Numbered from the stretch's first letter, positions 52,996 through 64,000 are shown. The stretch: 64,000 bases of DNA from Erigeron canadensis (GCF_010389155.1 NC_057769.1:26846735-26910734); one strand, 5' to 3'. Translations and numbers: made by a program. Notes: generated from the letters alone by a model not told the origin.

Positions 52996-55185
52996 TCTAT
53001 ATATATATGAGAAATTCATCCTTCATTTCTCACTTTGCATTCTTCTTATTGGCACCAGTTTGTTGTGTTATGATGTGCCTCTATATGATTACTATAAATG
53101 CCTCCGGCAGTGGTGTTGAAGTAGTGCTAAAATCTCAACTCTCCATGAACTCATTGAATGAGGGCGTACTAAAAGCAACAAAGAGGTCTGTTCTTATCTT
53201 CATAAATAGAAAATATAAAATTCTGTCACATAAAGTTTTCATTTGTATTATATGTTTCATCAAATGTAGGCTGGTGCCTACCAAGGCTCCGTACAAATCA
53301 CAAATGTGGGAACCAGGAAAAGTTGGTTCAACTACACTTGCACTTCCATAAAATGTAGAAAGGGTGTGGAGCCCAACCCAAGTAACGTGTTTTGGTGTGA
53401 CTCATGTAACACTGAGGTGAGCATCATAATAACATTCATCCGGAAAGTAAGCCAATTGTGGATGTTCGGGCATCGTCATCAAACAACGGGCTGAATACAT
53501 AATATCCAAATATAGTGCAGGAGAACTTGAATATATTAAAAACTGGAAAAATAAGAAGGATGAAACTGAGCTAAAAATGTATGACATGTTATTCGTTACG
53601 AAATTATTTTGAAACTTATATAGGAACAACAAACTAAATGTTGTTCTTTTTCCAGATTTGATGATATCACCGATAACGAGTTGTCTGGGGCTCATGGAAG
53701 AAAAAGGTAGACCAAAATCTTTAGTTTATGTACTCATTTATTCAACAGAATATATAATTTTAAAAGGTTTTGTTCCACAGGCGTATAGTGATGTCGGACT
53801 CAGAAGATGAGCTCGAAGAGGATTCGAAAGGCAAGAAACAAGCATACTATGAACCATAAAAAACATCAATCATAATAAGTTTTCAACATACAGACTTGAA
53901 TCACTGTTTCCTTAAGCATTTTCTTTTACGTGTTGAGGTGCAACTCATCATTGTCTCCATCGTATGTTTATGAATGAACTACTACTTATGGTGTTTTTAA
54001 TCAATAAGAATTAAACTCCATAATTTCACAATACCGTGTATGCCTTATATCATCCAAAAACCTTCCTTATCATTTTGATTTTCAACTTATTCGATGCAAA
54101 CTTTTGTTTGTCACACTGTGAGGGTTTTATACAAAATAAACAAATGCATGTTAATGTATTAGTTTTTAAATCTAGAATAATACAATTATTGAAATCATTG
54201 TTTATCAAGCTTACATTCACCTTAATCTATGCAGCAACTTTCATTTAACCCAACTTTCTTTTACAATGAATATAAAGAAAAAAAAAAGAGAAAACAAATA
54301 CTCCTCTGTCAACAACCTATAAAATGTGTAACAACTTCAAACTTATAATGTGTTTCCCATACAAAAGGCTAACTTCAAATAATTCATGCACTCGATGCCC
54401 TTTAAACCACATGCATCTTACTCATACAAGATTACACTTAATAAAGTGTTTGACCAATAACATTAGAAAAACAATTAAACTCTTTCATACACCCCCCATG
54501 CCACTTCGTAATGTACTATAGCATGTAGTTTGACAAAATGTGATAAGAAATAAAGTGTTTCTCGATCCTAAACATTATGTTACAAAAAAATTAATTTGTT
54601 AAATTCCACCAACAATACACCATAAACATCATCTTTAATAACTAATAACTGAAAATAAATTAATCATACGTTATACTTTTTCAAACGCATCTAACCTATA
54701 CAGCCATGTCATGAATTATTAGAAAACAATTCAACAAATTTAATAATTTAAACAGAATATCTTATTCACATATATATTTATTTTTAGTAATAATAACAAT
54801 TCTAAATGAAAGTCATTCTCAATCCAGATTAATACGACTCAAACAGGATTTCCTAATATGCATCTACCTTTATCTTTCACAATAACTCAAAGTTTATATT
54901 TTTATGTGTGTCATAATTATTTATTCTGGATTATTAACCAACCTTATCTTATTTCCATTAAATAATACGACCTCAGATGATATGTCGAAACTTAAGTCAT
55001 TCGACTCATCATATACAATATCAAATCAATGTTTCATAAATTTTATACACACATCGCAACAACGTTCTACGATAAATCATTTTCAGATCACCTGCAAACA
55101 AGTAAAATAATAAATTTAAAATGCAACTATTACACGAAAACAAATATATTTCATCCCGGCCGTGCAACGCACGGGTCTTAAGTAC
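52996..55185 (+). mobile_element. Candidate Helitron carrying RPA-like exons
   Basis: A 5' candidate TCTATATATATATGAGAAATT begins near 52996. The 3' side has a perfect hairpin CCGTGCAACGCACGG (55160-55174), then GTCTTAAGTACTCG; the expected CTAG reads CTCG. Length is about 2.2 kb. No Rep/helicase remains. The RPA-like exons inside (53007-53858) are consistent with plant Helitrons, which commonly carry RPA-like genes. Confidence 0.5.
53007..53858 (+). pseudogene. RPA1-like (replication protein A large subunit) C-terminal fragment
   Basis: Separate exons can be read: about 53094-53185; about 53269-53415, with YQGSVQITNVGTRKSWF then YTCTSIKCRKG and FWCDSCNTEV; 53656-53706 (FDDITDNELSGAHGRK); and 53781-53858 (RRIVMSDSEDELEEDSKGKK to a TAA). 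The C-x4-C ... C-x2-C zinc ribbon next to KSWF is typical of the C-terminal DNA-binding domain of plant RPA1-like proteins. The OB-fold core between the zinc ribbon and the acidic tail is missing, and the first exon junction does not keep frame, so this is a decayed fragment. It lies inside a candidate Helitron. Confidence 0.65.
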
Positions 55186-55186
55186 T

Positions 55187-55848
55187 CGTTATTATAATAA
55201 GATAGTAGCAATAATAACTATACCGCCTTTAATAATATAATAATATGTACTGCCGTTCCAAAAAATAAAATAAAAAAACTAACTATGCCGCCTTGCTTCA
55301 AACACTTTCCGGGTTGATATAAAGAAAATGTTGTGGTTAACATTTCGCTAACAACATAATTCATAACTATGGCCTTGTTTCAAACACTTTCTGGACTGAT
55401 ATAAAGAAAATGTTTTGGGGGTTGATTTTAATGTTGTCCATTGCATGAGCAAATCTACTTTGTTGCTTCCTGATATCTCGATCAAAATGATTGAAAATGG
55501 GGATAACAAGTTTGGATGTCTTTTGTTGCTCAAAGTATCAGAGAATCTGTTCATCAAGTCATTCCATGTGTAGGAAATTTACAATCCAACAACTAAAGAC
55601 CTGTATGCTATGATTACGCTCTCCAGTTCCGCTTCAAATAGTGTTCCTATATACTGGAACCCAAGCCAGCTGCTTTTCATAAATACTTCCAGAATTTGTT
55701 TCAACTATACTGTACTTATATTATTACGGTAGTATTGACTATTTGGCTGAAGGTCCGCTTAACTTAATATCTTGAAATTCATAATATTCATATAGATTAA
55801 TTACATTGTTTTACAATATCTTTTATATAATTTTCCAAAACTTACATA
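55187..55848. other. Intergenic DNA with an 84-bp tandem duplication
   Basis: AACTATGSCSCCTTGYTTCA-type sequence begins at 55281 and again at 55365, each followed by AAACACTTTC and GATATAAAGAAAATGTT. The minus frame at 55348-55557 is not recognisable as a protein. Confidence 0.55.
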
Positions 55849-55857
55849 TTAAATAAT

Positions 55858-55922
55858 GAGAAAATGGAGTATATGGCTATTGGATACCCAAGCTTGAGTG
55901 TAGAACCTCTCACATACTAATA

Positions 55923-55989
<67 letters not shown>

Positions 55990-56085
55990 GTTTGAGCCCC
56001 CATGCTTTTCATAGATTAAGAAAACAAGATGTGAGGAGTTTTACACCCAAGTTGGGTATCTAACAGCCACATATTCCATACCCTC
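55858..56085. mobile_element. Mutator-like MITE, copy 1, with 9-bp duplication
   Basis: Arms GAGAAAATGGAGTATATGGC and, inverted, GAGGGTATGGAATATGTGGC. A perfect 9-bp duplication TTAAATAAT lies at 55849-55857 and 56086-56094. A TA microsatellite of about 60 bp (55925-55985) fills the loop. The total is 228 bp. Confidence 0.85.
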
Positions 56086-56280
56086 TTAAATAATATAAGT
56101 TATTGGATTATACTATGATTGTATCTATAAAACTTAAAGTGTAAGTTGGATACAAACTAAAAATAGATCAATTTATTAGGTAATAAGTATAAATGATAAT
56201 TTATAGTCCATTTAAAATACTTTTATACAATTTTGCAAAATTTACAACTTCACATAATATATAAGATATATACTTAAAAG

Positions 56281-56410
56281 AGGTTAAGGTTTATGTGACT
56301 GTAATACACTCAAGTTTGAGTGTAGAACTCCTCACAACCTTGTTTTTCTAATCCATAAAAAGCATGGAGGACAATCATTTAAAGATATATTAAAACATTA
56401 GTATGTGATG
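56281..56410. mobile_element. Same MITE family, copy 2, one arm only
   Basis: GAGGTTAAGGTTTATGTGACTG and then CACTCAAGTTTGAGTGTAGAAC match one arm of the family. The opposite arm is missing, so the copy is truncated. Confidence 0.65.
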
Positions 56411-56823
56411 GTTTTAAAAGGTTGGTTTTATTAATTCAGATTAAGCTAGCTACAATGTGCTAGATCATCTCAATGATTGACGTTGTGGTTGTAGGGTAGC
56501 TATTCATTTGCACCTAAAATAATAGCATTTGTACGTTCGTATTCTTTGTGTTACGCATGCACTTACATGAAAACGTGACTCTTTTTGAATATGTACGGAA
56601 TTATATAAAATGTCTTTTTTATAATCCATGTATTATACAAGTCTACAACTAGTATATATATATATATATAGAGAAATGTTAAATTTATAAACAAATATTT
56701 ATAAATTGATGTGACAAATTAAATGGAACAATTACGTATAAAAGTGATTCCATTCATTTCATTGGTCACAAATAAATCTGAATAAGTTTGTTTGTAATCA
56801 CATATAAAAACGAAATATATAAA

Positions 56824-57002
56824 GAGAAAATGATGTATGTGACTGTTAGACACCTAAACTTGGGTGTAGAACCTCACACATACTAATTTTTTAATATATC
56901 TATAAATGATTGATCCCATGTTTTTATGAATTAAAAAAACAAACTATGAGGGGTTATACAATCAAGCTTGGATGTCTAACGACCACGTCAACCCTAACCT
57001 CG
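56824..57002. mobile_element. Same MITE family, copy 3, just upstream of the resistance gene
   Basis: Arms GAGAAAATGATGTATGTGAC and, inverted, GAGGTTAGGGTTGACGTGGT. Flanks are ATATATAAA (56815-56823) and GTATATAAA (57003-57011), a 9-bp duplication with one mismatch. The right edge is 123 bp before the start codon at 57125, so it lies in the promoter or leader. Confidence 0.8.
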
Positions 57003-57124
57003 TATATAAATAGTTCATCAAGTGGTAATTTGATCTAAAATATCAAATCATTGCTTAGACATTTCAAAGAAAAATCTGAAAATCTTTCTTACTTTTGGAC
57101 TTTTAAGACCTCATATTTAGATTG

Positions 57125-60100
57125 ATGGTAGCCACTAGCCAAGCATATAATATCCTCGCTAAAATCACTAGTAATAATACACAGACGAGTAGACGACTAC
57201 TAAAACTACTACTACTACTAATAATAATAACAATAATAATGGTTATCCTGAGTGAAATTGAAAAAGGATCTTCATCCGGTACTAGTTATAATAATCAAAG
57301 CCAACAACGATATGATGTATTTCTAAGTTTAAGAGGAATCGACACTCGTAATAATTTCACTGCCCACCTCTACGATGCCCTTGTGTATGCCGGCATTCGT
57401 ACCTTTTTGGATGATGAAGAGATTGAAACCGGAGAAGTCCTCAAACCTGAACTGGAGAATGCAATAAAGTCGGCAAGTGCTTCTGTTATTGTGTTGTCCA
57501 AGCATTATGCTACTTCCACATGGTGTCTCGATGAGCTGGTATTGATCCTTGACCAACGTTTGACCTCCGACCAGATTGTAATTCCCATCTTCTATCATGT
57601 TGAGCCAACCGATGTAAGGAAGCAACTAAACAGCTTTGGAGACGCCATGGTAGAGTATAAAAGGAAGATGGAGGCCGAAACTAACGCAGAGAAAAGAGTT
57701 TGGTGGGGTCAAAAAGTGGATGGATGGAAAAAAGCACTTACAGAGGTCGCAGACTTAAAAGGGAAAGACGTCAAGGGCAGGTAACCGCTTTGTTTCATTT
57801 TGTTATCATTGTGGTGAATGATTTCATTTTGACTATAAGAATAACTTAGCCTGCTAGCTTGTTAATTTTTTTTTTTTAATATATATACGGTAACACTCCT
57901 GTAAGAACATTTTAAAATAAACACTTAAAAACATAATTTTGATGAATTAAAAGTCAATAAAACTGACATAGTGTTTAACAACACTAACCGTCTAACACCA
58001 TATCTCTATAATAAATAGAACAAGATTGTTTTCTTCAAGTATTTTTGGAAAATTTTTGGTATGGCAAACCCATATTTTACCTTAAAATACTTTTTATTGA
58101 ACTATGATGTCATATAAAAAAAACAAAAAAGCATTTACATGTTTAATAAAAATATTAATTATCTATTGAAAAGAAAGAAAATCTATCTTATATAATATTA
58201 TAAATAAAATGTTTTCTTTTATTTCTTAATGCAATAGTTATTTTTATTTTATAAATTTTTATCGTGTTAGTTGACTTATTAGTTTTCTATCAAATTATAG
58301 AGTATCAATAACAAACATTATATATATTTTTTTAATATATCTTATAATTTTAACATTTTAGTTAACAGGGTTGAGTTGAATTCGGATTGATTAGTTAGTT
58401 GTTTAGTAAAATATTATATTTATGTCTGAGATAACCGGTCATTTACAAGTTTTTCATGATTGTTATAAATCTTTAAAATGGTTTAATTAAAAAAAAATTA
58501 ACATTTATGTATTCATGAGTGAAATATACCTTGATTAGTTAGAAAATATATTAGTTACCTTCTTGTTAGTTTTTGTAATTAAATGTATTGAATTTAATAT
58601 CAATTAAAAATCAGATTATGAGTGTAACACGGGCATAGTTGTTAAACTTTTACGAGTCACAAGTCGACTTTTACGAGTCGAGTTAATTTACATCAAAAAC
58701 GAATCGACTCGTTAGATGACTCTTTTTTGGTCCAGACTCTTACGAGTCGCTAAGTGAAATTGAACTGAGTCATACGAGTCACAAACTTATGATTGTTGTA
58801 ACTAGATACTATTTTTATATATTAGATTTTATATTAATAGTTACATTATTTTATGTATTATATATGTATTTTTGATACTTTTAATTCGAATTTGGAGATA
58901 AATTGTATGTTTATGACTCAAATTATCGAATATGTAATCACTTTGTAAATGAATTATGATAATCGACTTATATTTTGTTTCAAAAAATATCACATATATA
59001 AAATTATACAATATTATGTATTATATAAAAATGTCTTGACTCTTACGAGTCGAGTCACGATTTAAAACATCATGTTTTTAAGTCAAGTCAAAAGTTACGA
59101 GTTGACAACTATGAACACGGGTTATTCTTAAGTTTTCATGATCAATATATAGTTTTCTAAAATGATATAATAAAAATTCCACCATTTAGGTATTCATCAA
59201 TGAAATATTAACTTGGTTAATAGTATATTAATTTCGACCTTATTAATCTTTGACTATTAATAGTATCTTACTAAATTTTAGACCCGTGTTTAACACTGGA
59301 CACGGGGTTTGCGATATTATCAGTACGAATTTAATTCATAAAAGATTATAAATTTTAAGATACCATTCGTTTTTAAAAGTCTTTACAGGACCTCCCTGGT
59401 ATAAGAACCTGTCGGAGTTACGATTCTAAGTGTTATACTTTGTAAGTTGTAGTGTAATAATCACATGGTCGTCACTGTCATTATTAGCCGAGACATATTG
59501 ATGAAATTGTTTGTCGTTGTCTTTCCACAAGGCATATGCTACAATCATTTCTTTATTAATTTTTTTTTTTGAAACCACTTGTACTCATAATGTGATATTA
59601 TTATGAAAGCTAATTAGAAATTAAAATATAATCAATACTTGTGATCCTAGTATATGTATTTGATCATGATGCTGACCCAGTACACTTCTATGTCAATGGT
59701 GAGATTACTTTGCAACACGTCCACTTGATCTGGACGTGACCGGTTGCAGGTTGCAGTGAATAGTAAACCAGGTTAACTGGAAGGATTACTTATTAAGATG
59801 ACAATACAATAAGTAAATAACAATGCAATAATGTAAGTACTACGAAAGTAAATTGGTGAGACAATGTATATTTTTCAAGTTTATTTTATTTATTAACTTT
59901 AAATAAAATACAAGGTTTTTGCGGAACCAAGATAATACATAAATGTAAATATCCTAACAACCTATGAAATACAACTCATCTAATACTTGGAAATTTCTCT
60001 TAACAATCGAAACACTTAGAGTTGTCAAATGTTCCTTTTTGCGATTGAGAGAATATTGCACAAGTCACCAAGAATATTGCAAAGTCGAATATGCAAAGCT

Positions 60101-63100
60101 GTTTCTTGGATGTGCAAGGACCTCTATTTATAGGCAAAGGTTGGGCATTGGAATCCCGACTTCGATGTACCAAAATGGTTGACAGCATACAAAGAATTAT
60201 TATTTAATTCTTATGTATGCTTAATAAAGTAAGACAAAATGTTACTTTATTCAACCAATTTACATCTATGTACTTTTATCCACAGACAAGTTTATTATCC
60301 GGTGAAAAGGATGTAAAGTAAGAGGTCCTCCTCGTAAACAGTGTAAAGCTTTGTAAGTGCATTTACACTGATGGTCTCCAGTTCATTGATCTGATAGAAT
60401 GTCAACTAGGTTTCGCTGCCATTGTCATTCTCTTTCTTGCACTTGATGTCTTCGACTTCAACTGGAATGTCTTCAGGTGTGTTCTTCAGATCTTCAACTG
60501 GAGGAAGTCATCAGTTGCATAACTGTACATTGCAACTGGACTTCTATATTTCTGGACAATTCTTCTGGTCTCCAGTTGCAACTGGAAAGGCTCCAGTTTT
60601 CAGCCAAAACTGGACCTAACAGTATTTGATCATGATGCTGACCCATAATTAGATAACAATTAGGACTCTTGATTTGAGTGGCAATTGTAACTTTTAAAAA
60701 TTAAATATAAATACTTTTTGTAACTTTTTAAAAAAAATCTCCTCAACTTGATGGCTAAAAATAAATATAAATTAAGTATTGTTTTCATATTCTTTGATAA
60801 CAATTAGGACTCTTGATTTGAGTGACAATTGTAACTTTAGAAAATTAAATATAAATACTTTTTGTAACTTTTTAAAAAAAATCTCCTCAACTTGATGGCT
60901 AAAAATAAATATAAATTAAGTATTTAGGGCTAGAAAGTGTAAATTATTGATGGAAAACAAAAAAGTGTAAATTAATGAGACTTTTTCTACAAATTAATAT
61001 AAATACTAATATAATAATATAGTCGGATAATAATTATTAGAATATTTAATTTATAGTTAATTTAAATGATGACATAAACGATAGTCAATTTGAAATCGAA
61101 TGATTTGATTGGATAATAAGTCATTAGTTTAACTGTCTTATAATATATATTAAGATTAAGATTAAGATTATCATTAATTAAATAGTTGAAAATAAAAAAA
61201 TATATAAATTAATTATAAGTTGAACATCAAATAGGATGTTTGGGAAAATAGCTCGATCTTCCATTTTTTCTTCCGTTATAAATTATTCTTTCTTGTAGAT
61301 TGGAAGTCGAGAAGTCTATCATCAAATGGGACCACTCGATCGCGAACCCACTGCTTGATCAGTAGGTTTCGATTGAGTTGCTTGCGTTTGTGTCTCCTCG
61401 AAGCTTGTTTGTGATCGTATAAAAAAACATCACAAGGTGAAACCTAGTGGCTCGACCCTTGTTGTTGAGTTTTTTTCTCGTGTCTTTCGGCACAAGTTTT
61501 TTCAATCTTTTTGCAATCTTAACAGTTAAAGTTCCGAGTTAGATCTAGATTATGTTATTATTGTTGCTTTTTCAACCTTTTTGCAATCTTTACTAGTTGG
61601 TCTTTGTTATTGTTATATATATATAGTTGCTAGAGCTACAAACAAATTACAAATGTTACCTATAGAATATGGAGAGAGAAACATGAAAGAGCAAAAAGAT
61701 TGTATTTTAATTGGTCCACATCACTTGAACAAATCAGTTTGTAAGTATATGCTTGTAATTTGTTTGTAGCTTTAGTATTTCTCTTACTTTATTATGCTTA
61801 AAATTCATTTTTTCATAAATAAACAAAATAACTAATAATACAACTAATAATACATGTAATCAATCCATATATCGTGTGAGATTATAACTATATTTGACAT
61901 CATCGATGTTAAATTTTAAAGATTGAAGAGTTGTGATTGAACCTTAAGTGGTTAGCTAAGTACTAGATTTTAGGATTTTTGTCCAATACACTGGACTTGA
62001 GACATTATCACACTTGGTGTATCAATTTTTATTTTGTACTATTATAAATAATATTTTATTTTTATAGAAATATCGGTAATATTTCAATTAAAATATGACA
62101 ATGTTATAAGCGTTTCTTATAATAATGTTATATTTACATGTTTTGTTTTTCTTATATATGTCATGACAATTATTAATAAAACTTAAAAAAAGTGTATAAT
62201 ACAATTACTTTTAAAATCTTAGTATATATACGTTGAATTTTATTTATTTTTAACTAATTAGTTTTGTATTGATTTATTGTATTGTTATTATTGGTTAAAA
62301 AACTTAAGTTTGTGATAAAAAATAAAACAATATAAATTAAAGTCAAAATTGAAAAAAAAAATCAAATTAAATAAATAAAAGTCTTTAATTGACCCGTAAG
62401 TTATTAAAACAACTTTCTTTTATATATTATTAATATTAATTTTAATTATAATAAGATAACTTTTATGATGACACGTAAAACAACTTTCTTTTAAGGTATT
62501 AAACCAACTTTCTTGTGTTAATTGCATAAAACGTCCCTATGGTTTACCAAAATTCGTGGTTTACGTCCCTCTTAAGAATTTTTAGTGCTTTTCATCCCGA
62601 TCATAAGAATTATTAGCATAAAACGTCCTTTTCCTTAACGCGGTTAGTTTCTTCCCGTTAAAAGGCTGCACGTGAAGTGGGGACCGTTTCGTCTTTTTAC
62701 TTATTATAGGGACGTTTTCTGGCAAACACAACCAATATTATCAAACGATTGTTTTATATTTATTAAACCCCAATTTACCTAAATAAATACCTTAATACCA
62801 AAATAAGTATCAATTAAACCCACAATTTCATCTTCAAAACCCCAAATCCTAACATTATCTTATATCTTCTTGCTTCCTTTGATTTTGCTCTAGCAACTTC
62901 TTCACTTCGATTCATTAACTGTAGCAAACCGGGTATAACTTCAACAACCCTTGAACACATTGGTGGATCGTGCCAACAAATGAATCCACACCTTCATCCC
63001 TGTCCTTGAATAATCCAACCATGAACATCAAAAACACGAAAATATGTTCATGATTAATTATCAATAAAGTTGAAAAAAAATTAAACTAACCTTTCTTGAA

Positions 63101-64000
63101 CAACAGTAGAACCTTCTTCCTGGATTATTTGGTGTCTATGATGTGTGTATGATGGAAGGAGATCCACATGATGAACAAATCACCATAACTTTGATGATAT
63201 GAAAAGGGATTAGTTTAGGGTTTGTAAGAAATGGGGGAAAGAGAAAAGAAAAAAAAATGGGGAAATAAATTAAGTATGGAAATGAGAAAGAAAAAAATAT
63301 ATATAGAGGTTGTATTTGGCATAAAACGTCCCTGTGATAAGCAAAAAGACGAAACGGCCCTTACGTGGGAGGCATGTGCAGCCTTTTAATGGAAAGAAAC
63401 TAACTGCGTTAAGGAAAAGGACGTTTTATGCTAATAATTCTTGTGACAGGGATGAAAAGCACTAAAAATTCTTAAGAGGGACGTAAACCACGAATTTTGG
63501 TAAACCACGGGGACGTTTTATGCGATTAACTCCAACTTTCCTTTTGTTTTTCTCACTGTAAATCATTTTTCAGGAGAGAGCCAGATTTTATTGAAGAAAT
63601 TGTTACCGAAATCCTTCAAAGATTACGTGTACCACCTCTGAGTGATACTTTGCCACTCCTTATCGGGAGGTACCTTGACATTGAAGAAATCACGTCATGG
63701 TTGACAGATGGTTCCTCTAGTCATACTGCTGACATTCTCACAGTTTCAGGCATGGGTGGGATTGGGAAGACGTCTTTGGCGAAATATGCATTCCACTTGC
63801 ATTCTCGTACATTCGACAAAAGCAGCTTTATTGAAGGTATCAATTTAAGATGTAAAGAAAATTATAATGGATTGCTTGATCTACAAAAACAACTTTATGG
63901 TGACATCTCAAAAACAAACAGGCTACCGGTTCATGATCCTTGTGTATACACCTATCAAATTGAGAAAGCCTTAGCTGGTGTGAAGGTGTTTTTAGTTCTT
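57125..64000 (+). CDS. TIR-NBS(-LRR) disease-resistance protein, 5' part, runs off the window
   Basis: Exon 1 (57125-57780) encodes a TIR domain: YDVFLSLRGIDTRNNF (residues 63-78), the conserved STWCLDEL holding the presumed catalytic Glu (E137) of TIR NADases, and FYHVEPTDVR. The intron (57781-63573) starts GTAACC and ends TTTTCAG. Exon 2 (63574 onward) joins in frame (AG|G) and gives REPDFIEEIVTEI, then GMGGIGKTSLA, the NBS P-loop (about 63750-63785), up to VKVFLVL at the start of kinase-2. The rest of the NBS and any LRRs lie beyond 64000. TIR-NLRs sense pathogen effectors in the cell. An odd feature is a Leu/Ile-rich stretch (residues 25-42) before the TIR, coded by a CTA/ATA microsatellite; Met-39 would be a start that avoids most of it. 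Confidence 0.92.
59680..60621 (-). mobile_element. 942-bp insertion with LTR-like tip, bracketed by a 24-bp direct repeat
   Basis: GTATTTGATCATGATGCTGA plus CCCA occurs at 59656-59679 and again at 60622-60645. On the minus strand the insert begins TGTTAGGTCCAGTTTTGGC, like a copia LTR, and a TATA-like CTATTTATAGGC is near 60124. An LTR insertion would give a 5-bp duplication, not 24, so the origin is unclear. The ORFs within it are not recognisable. Confidence 0.55.
60655..60930. repeat. Tandem duplication of about 140 bp within the Helitron
   Basis: The stretch from AATTAGGACTCTTGATTTGA to GATGGCTAAAAATAAATATA and AATTAAGTATT occurs twice (starting about 60657 and 60800), almost identical and separated by a TTTTCATATTCTTTGATAAC block. 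Confidence 0.85.
61963..61997 (-). mobile_element. Helitron 3' terminus (minus strand)
   Basis: CTAG at 61963-61966 is followed (plus strand) by ATTTTAGGATTTTT and the hairpin GTCCAATACACTGGAC. The layout matches the other minus-strand termini. The 5' end is probably between 62400 and 62512 but was not identified. Confidence 0.5.
62513..63531. mobile_element. Mutator-like long-TIR element with 9-bp duplication in the resistance-gene intron
   Basis: Arms of about 205-215 bp (62513-62725 and 63315-63531) are inverted copies, tips GTTAATTGCATAAAACGTCC and, inverted, GTTAATCGCATAAAACGTCC. The 9-bp flank CCAACTTTC is at 62504-62512 and 63532-63540, the duplication size of Mutator-like elements. 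The right flank is only 33 bp from the start of NLR exon 2 (63574), so the element reaches almost to the splice acceptor region. Confidence 0.85.
62829..62993 (-). pseudogene. Captured fragment resembling a plant GRF-type zinc-finger protein
   Basis: Inside the Mutator-like element the minus strand encodes RCGFICWHDPPMCSR, then VVEVIPGLLQLMN and a basic helix (RSEEVARAKSKEARR), ending in a hydrophobic stretch. The FxCWxDPPMC signature with IPGLL fits small plant proteins that have a GRF zinc finger upstream. Only the C-terminal side of the finger is readable, and the preceding sequence has stops. Capture by the element is inferred from its position between the arms. Confidence 0.5.

Larger units (their letters stand above)
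59271..61154 (-). mobile_element. Helitron in the resistance-gene intron, interrupted by an insertion
   Basis: The minus-strand 3' end at 59271 (CCGTGTCCAGTGTTAAACACGG hairpin region, then GGTCTAAAATTTAG) and 5' end near 61154 (TCTTAATATATATTATAAGA) match the family at 34863-36290. Inside are a 942-bp insertion (59680-60621) and a tandem duplication of about 140 bp in 60655-60930. Confidence 0.75.

Noticed and set aside
57122..57124. Start of the NLR frame at 57122
   Set aside because: That codon is TTG; the first ATG is at 57125.
57329..57625. 98-codon minus-strand frame
   Set aside because: It is antisense to the TIR-domain exon and shows no independent feature.

Overview
The window is nuclear DNA of a flowering plant, most likely a member of the daisy family (Asteraceae). 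Support for this is spliced genes with GT-AG introns, AT-rich intergenic DNA full of transposon remnants, a TIR-type NLR gene (TIR-NLRs are a dicot feature), and a seed-storage precursor holding two complete 2S albumins in one reading frame, an arrangement known from sunflower. The family assignment is inference; the plant origin is not in doubt.

Genes from left to right: (1) a six-exon minus-strand gene for the HCA59/C9orf78/TLS1-like splicing-associated protein (493-3554); (2) a seven-exon calcium-dependent protein kinase (19804-25093) whose start codon lies at the end of a tandem repeat that also makes three tiny upstream ORFs; (3) two copies of an FtsH-like AAA+ ATPase gene on the minus strand, one broken by a hAT MITE and deletions (26055-27943) and one with a single open frame but no protease domain (33018-34565); (4) a tandem 2S albumin gene (39123-39989, minus); (5) an eight-exon eIF2-gamma gene (47434-51579); (6) the start of a TIR-NBS resistance gene (57125 to beyond 64000) whose first intron of about 5.8 kb is filled with transposons. 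The genes look unrelated in function, as is normal for a plant chromosome.

Between the genes lie mobile elements, many with visible ends: a PIF/Harbinger-type element with TTA target duplications carrying only a frameshifted Myb/SANT ORF (7208-9465) and a remnant of a related one (17600-18234); a 3' fragment of a Ty1/copia element with its LTR (11955-13546); a 1.9 kb non-coding LTR element with intact LTRs and an ATAAT duplication (30852-32771); eleven Helitron 3' termini, including a head-to-tail pair and one element carrying RPA-like exons; two hAT MITEs with 8-bp duplications and a third MITE family with an 8-bp duplication; an Emigrant-like MITE; at least four long-TIR (Mutator-like or foldback) elements, one with a captured GRF-type zinc-finger fragment; a family of Mutator-like MITEs with 9-bp duplications just upstream of the resistance gene; and three tRNA-related SINE candidates. 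I see no rRNA or tRNA genes and no CRISPR array.

Exon boundaries were set by eye from splice motifs and reading-frame continuity. All three complete spliced gene models close exactly in frame (867, 1551 and 1395 coding bases including stop). Ends of elements without target-site duplications are approximate.
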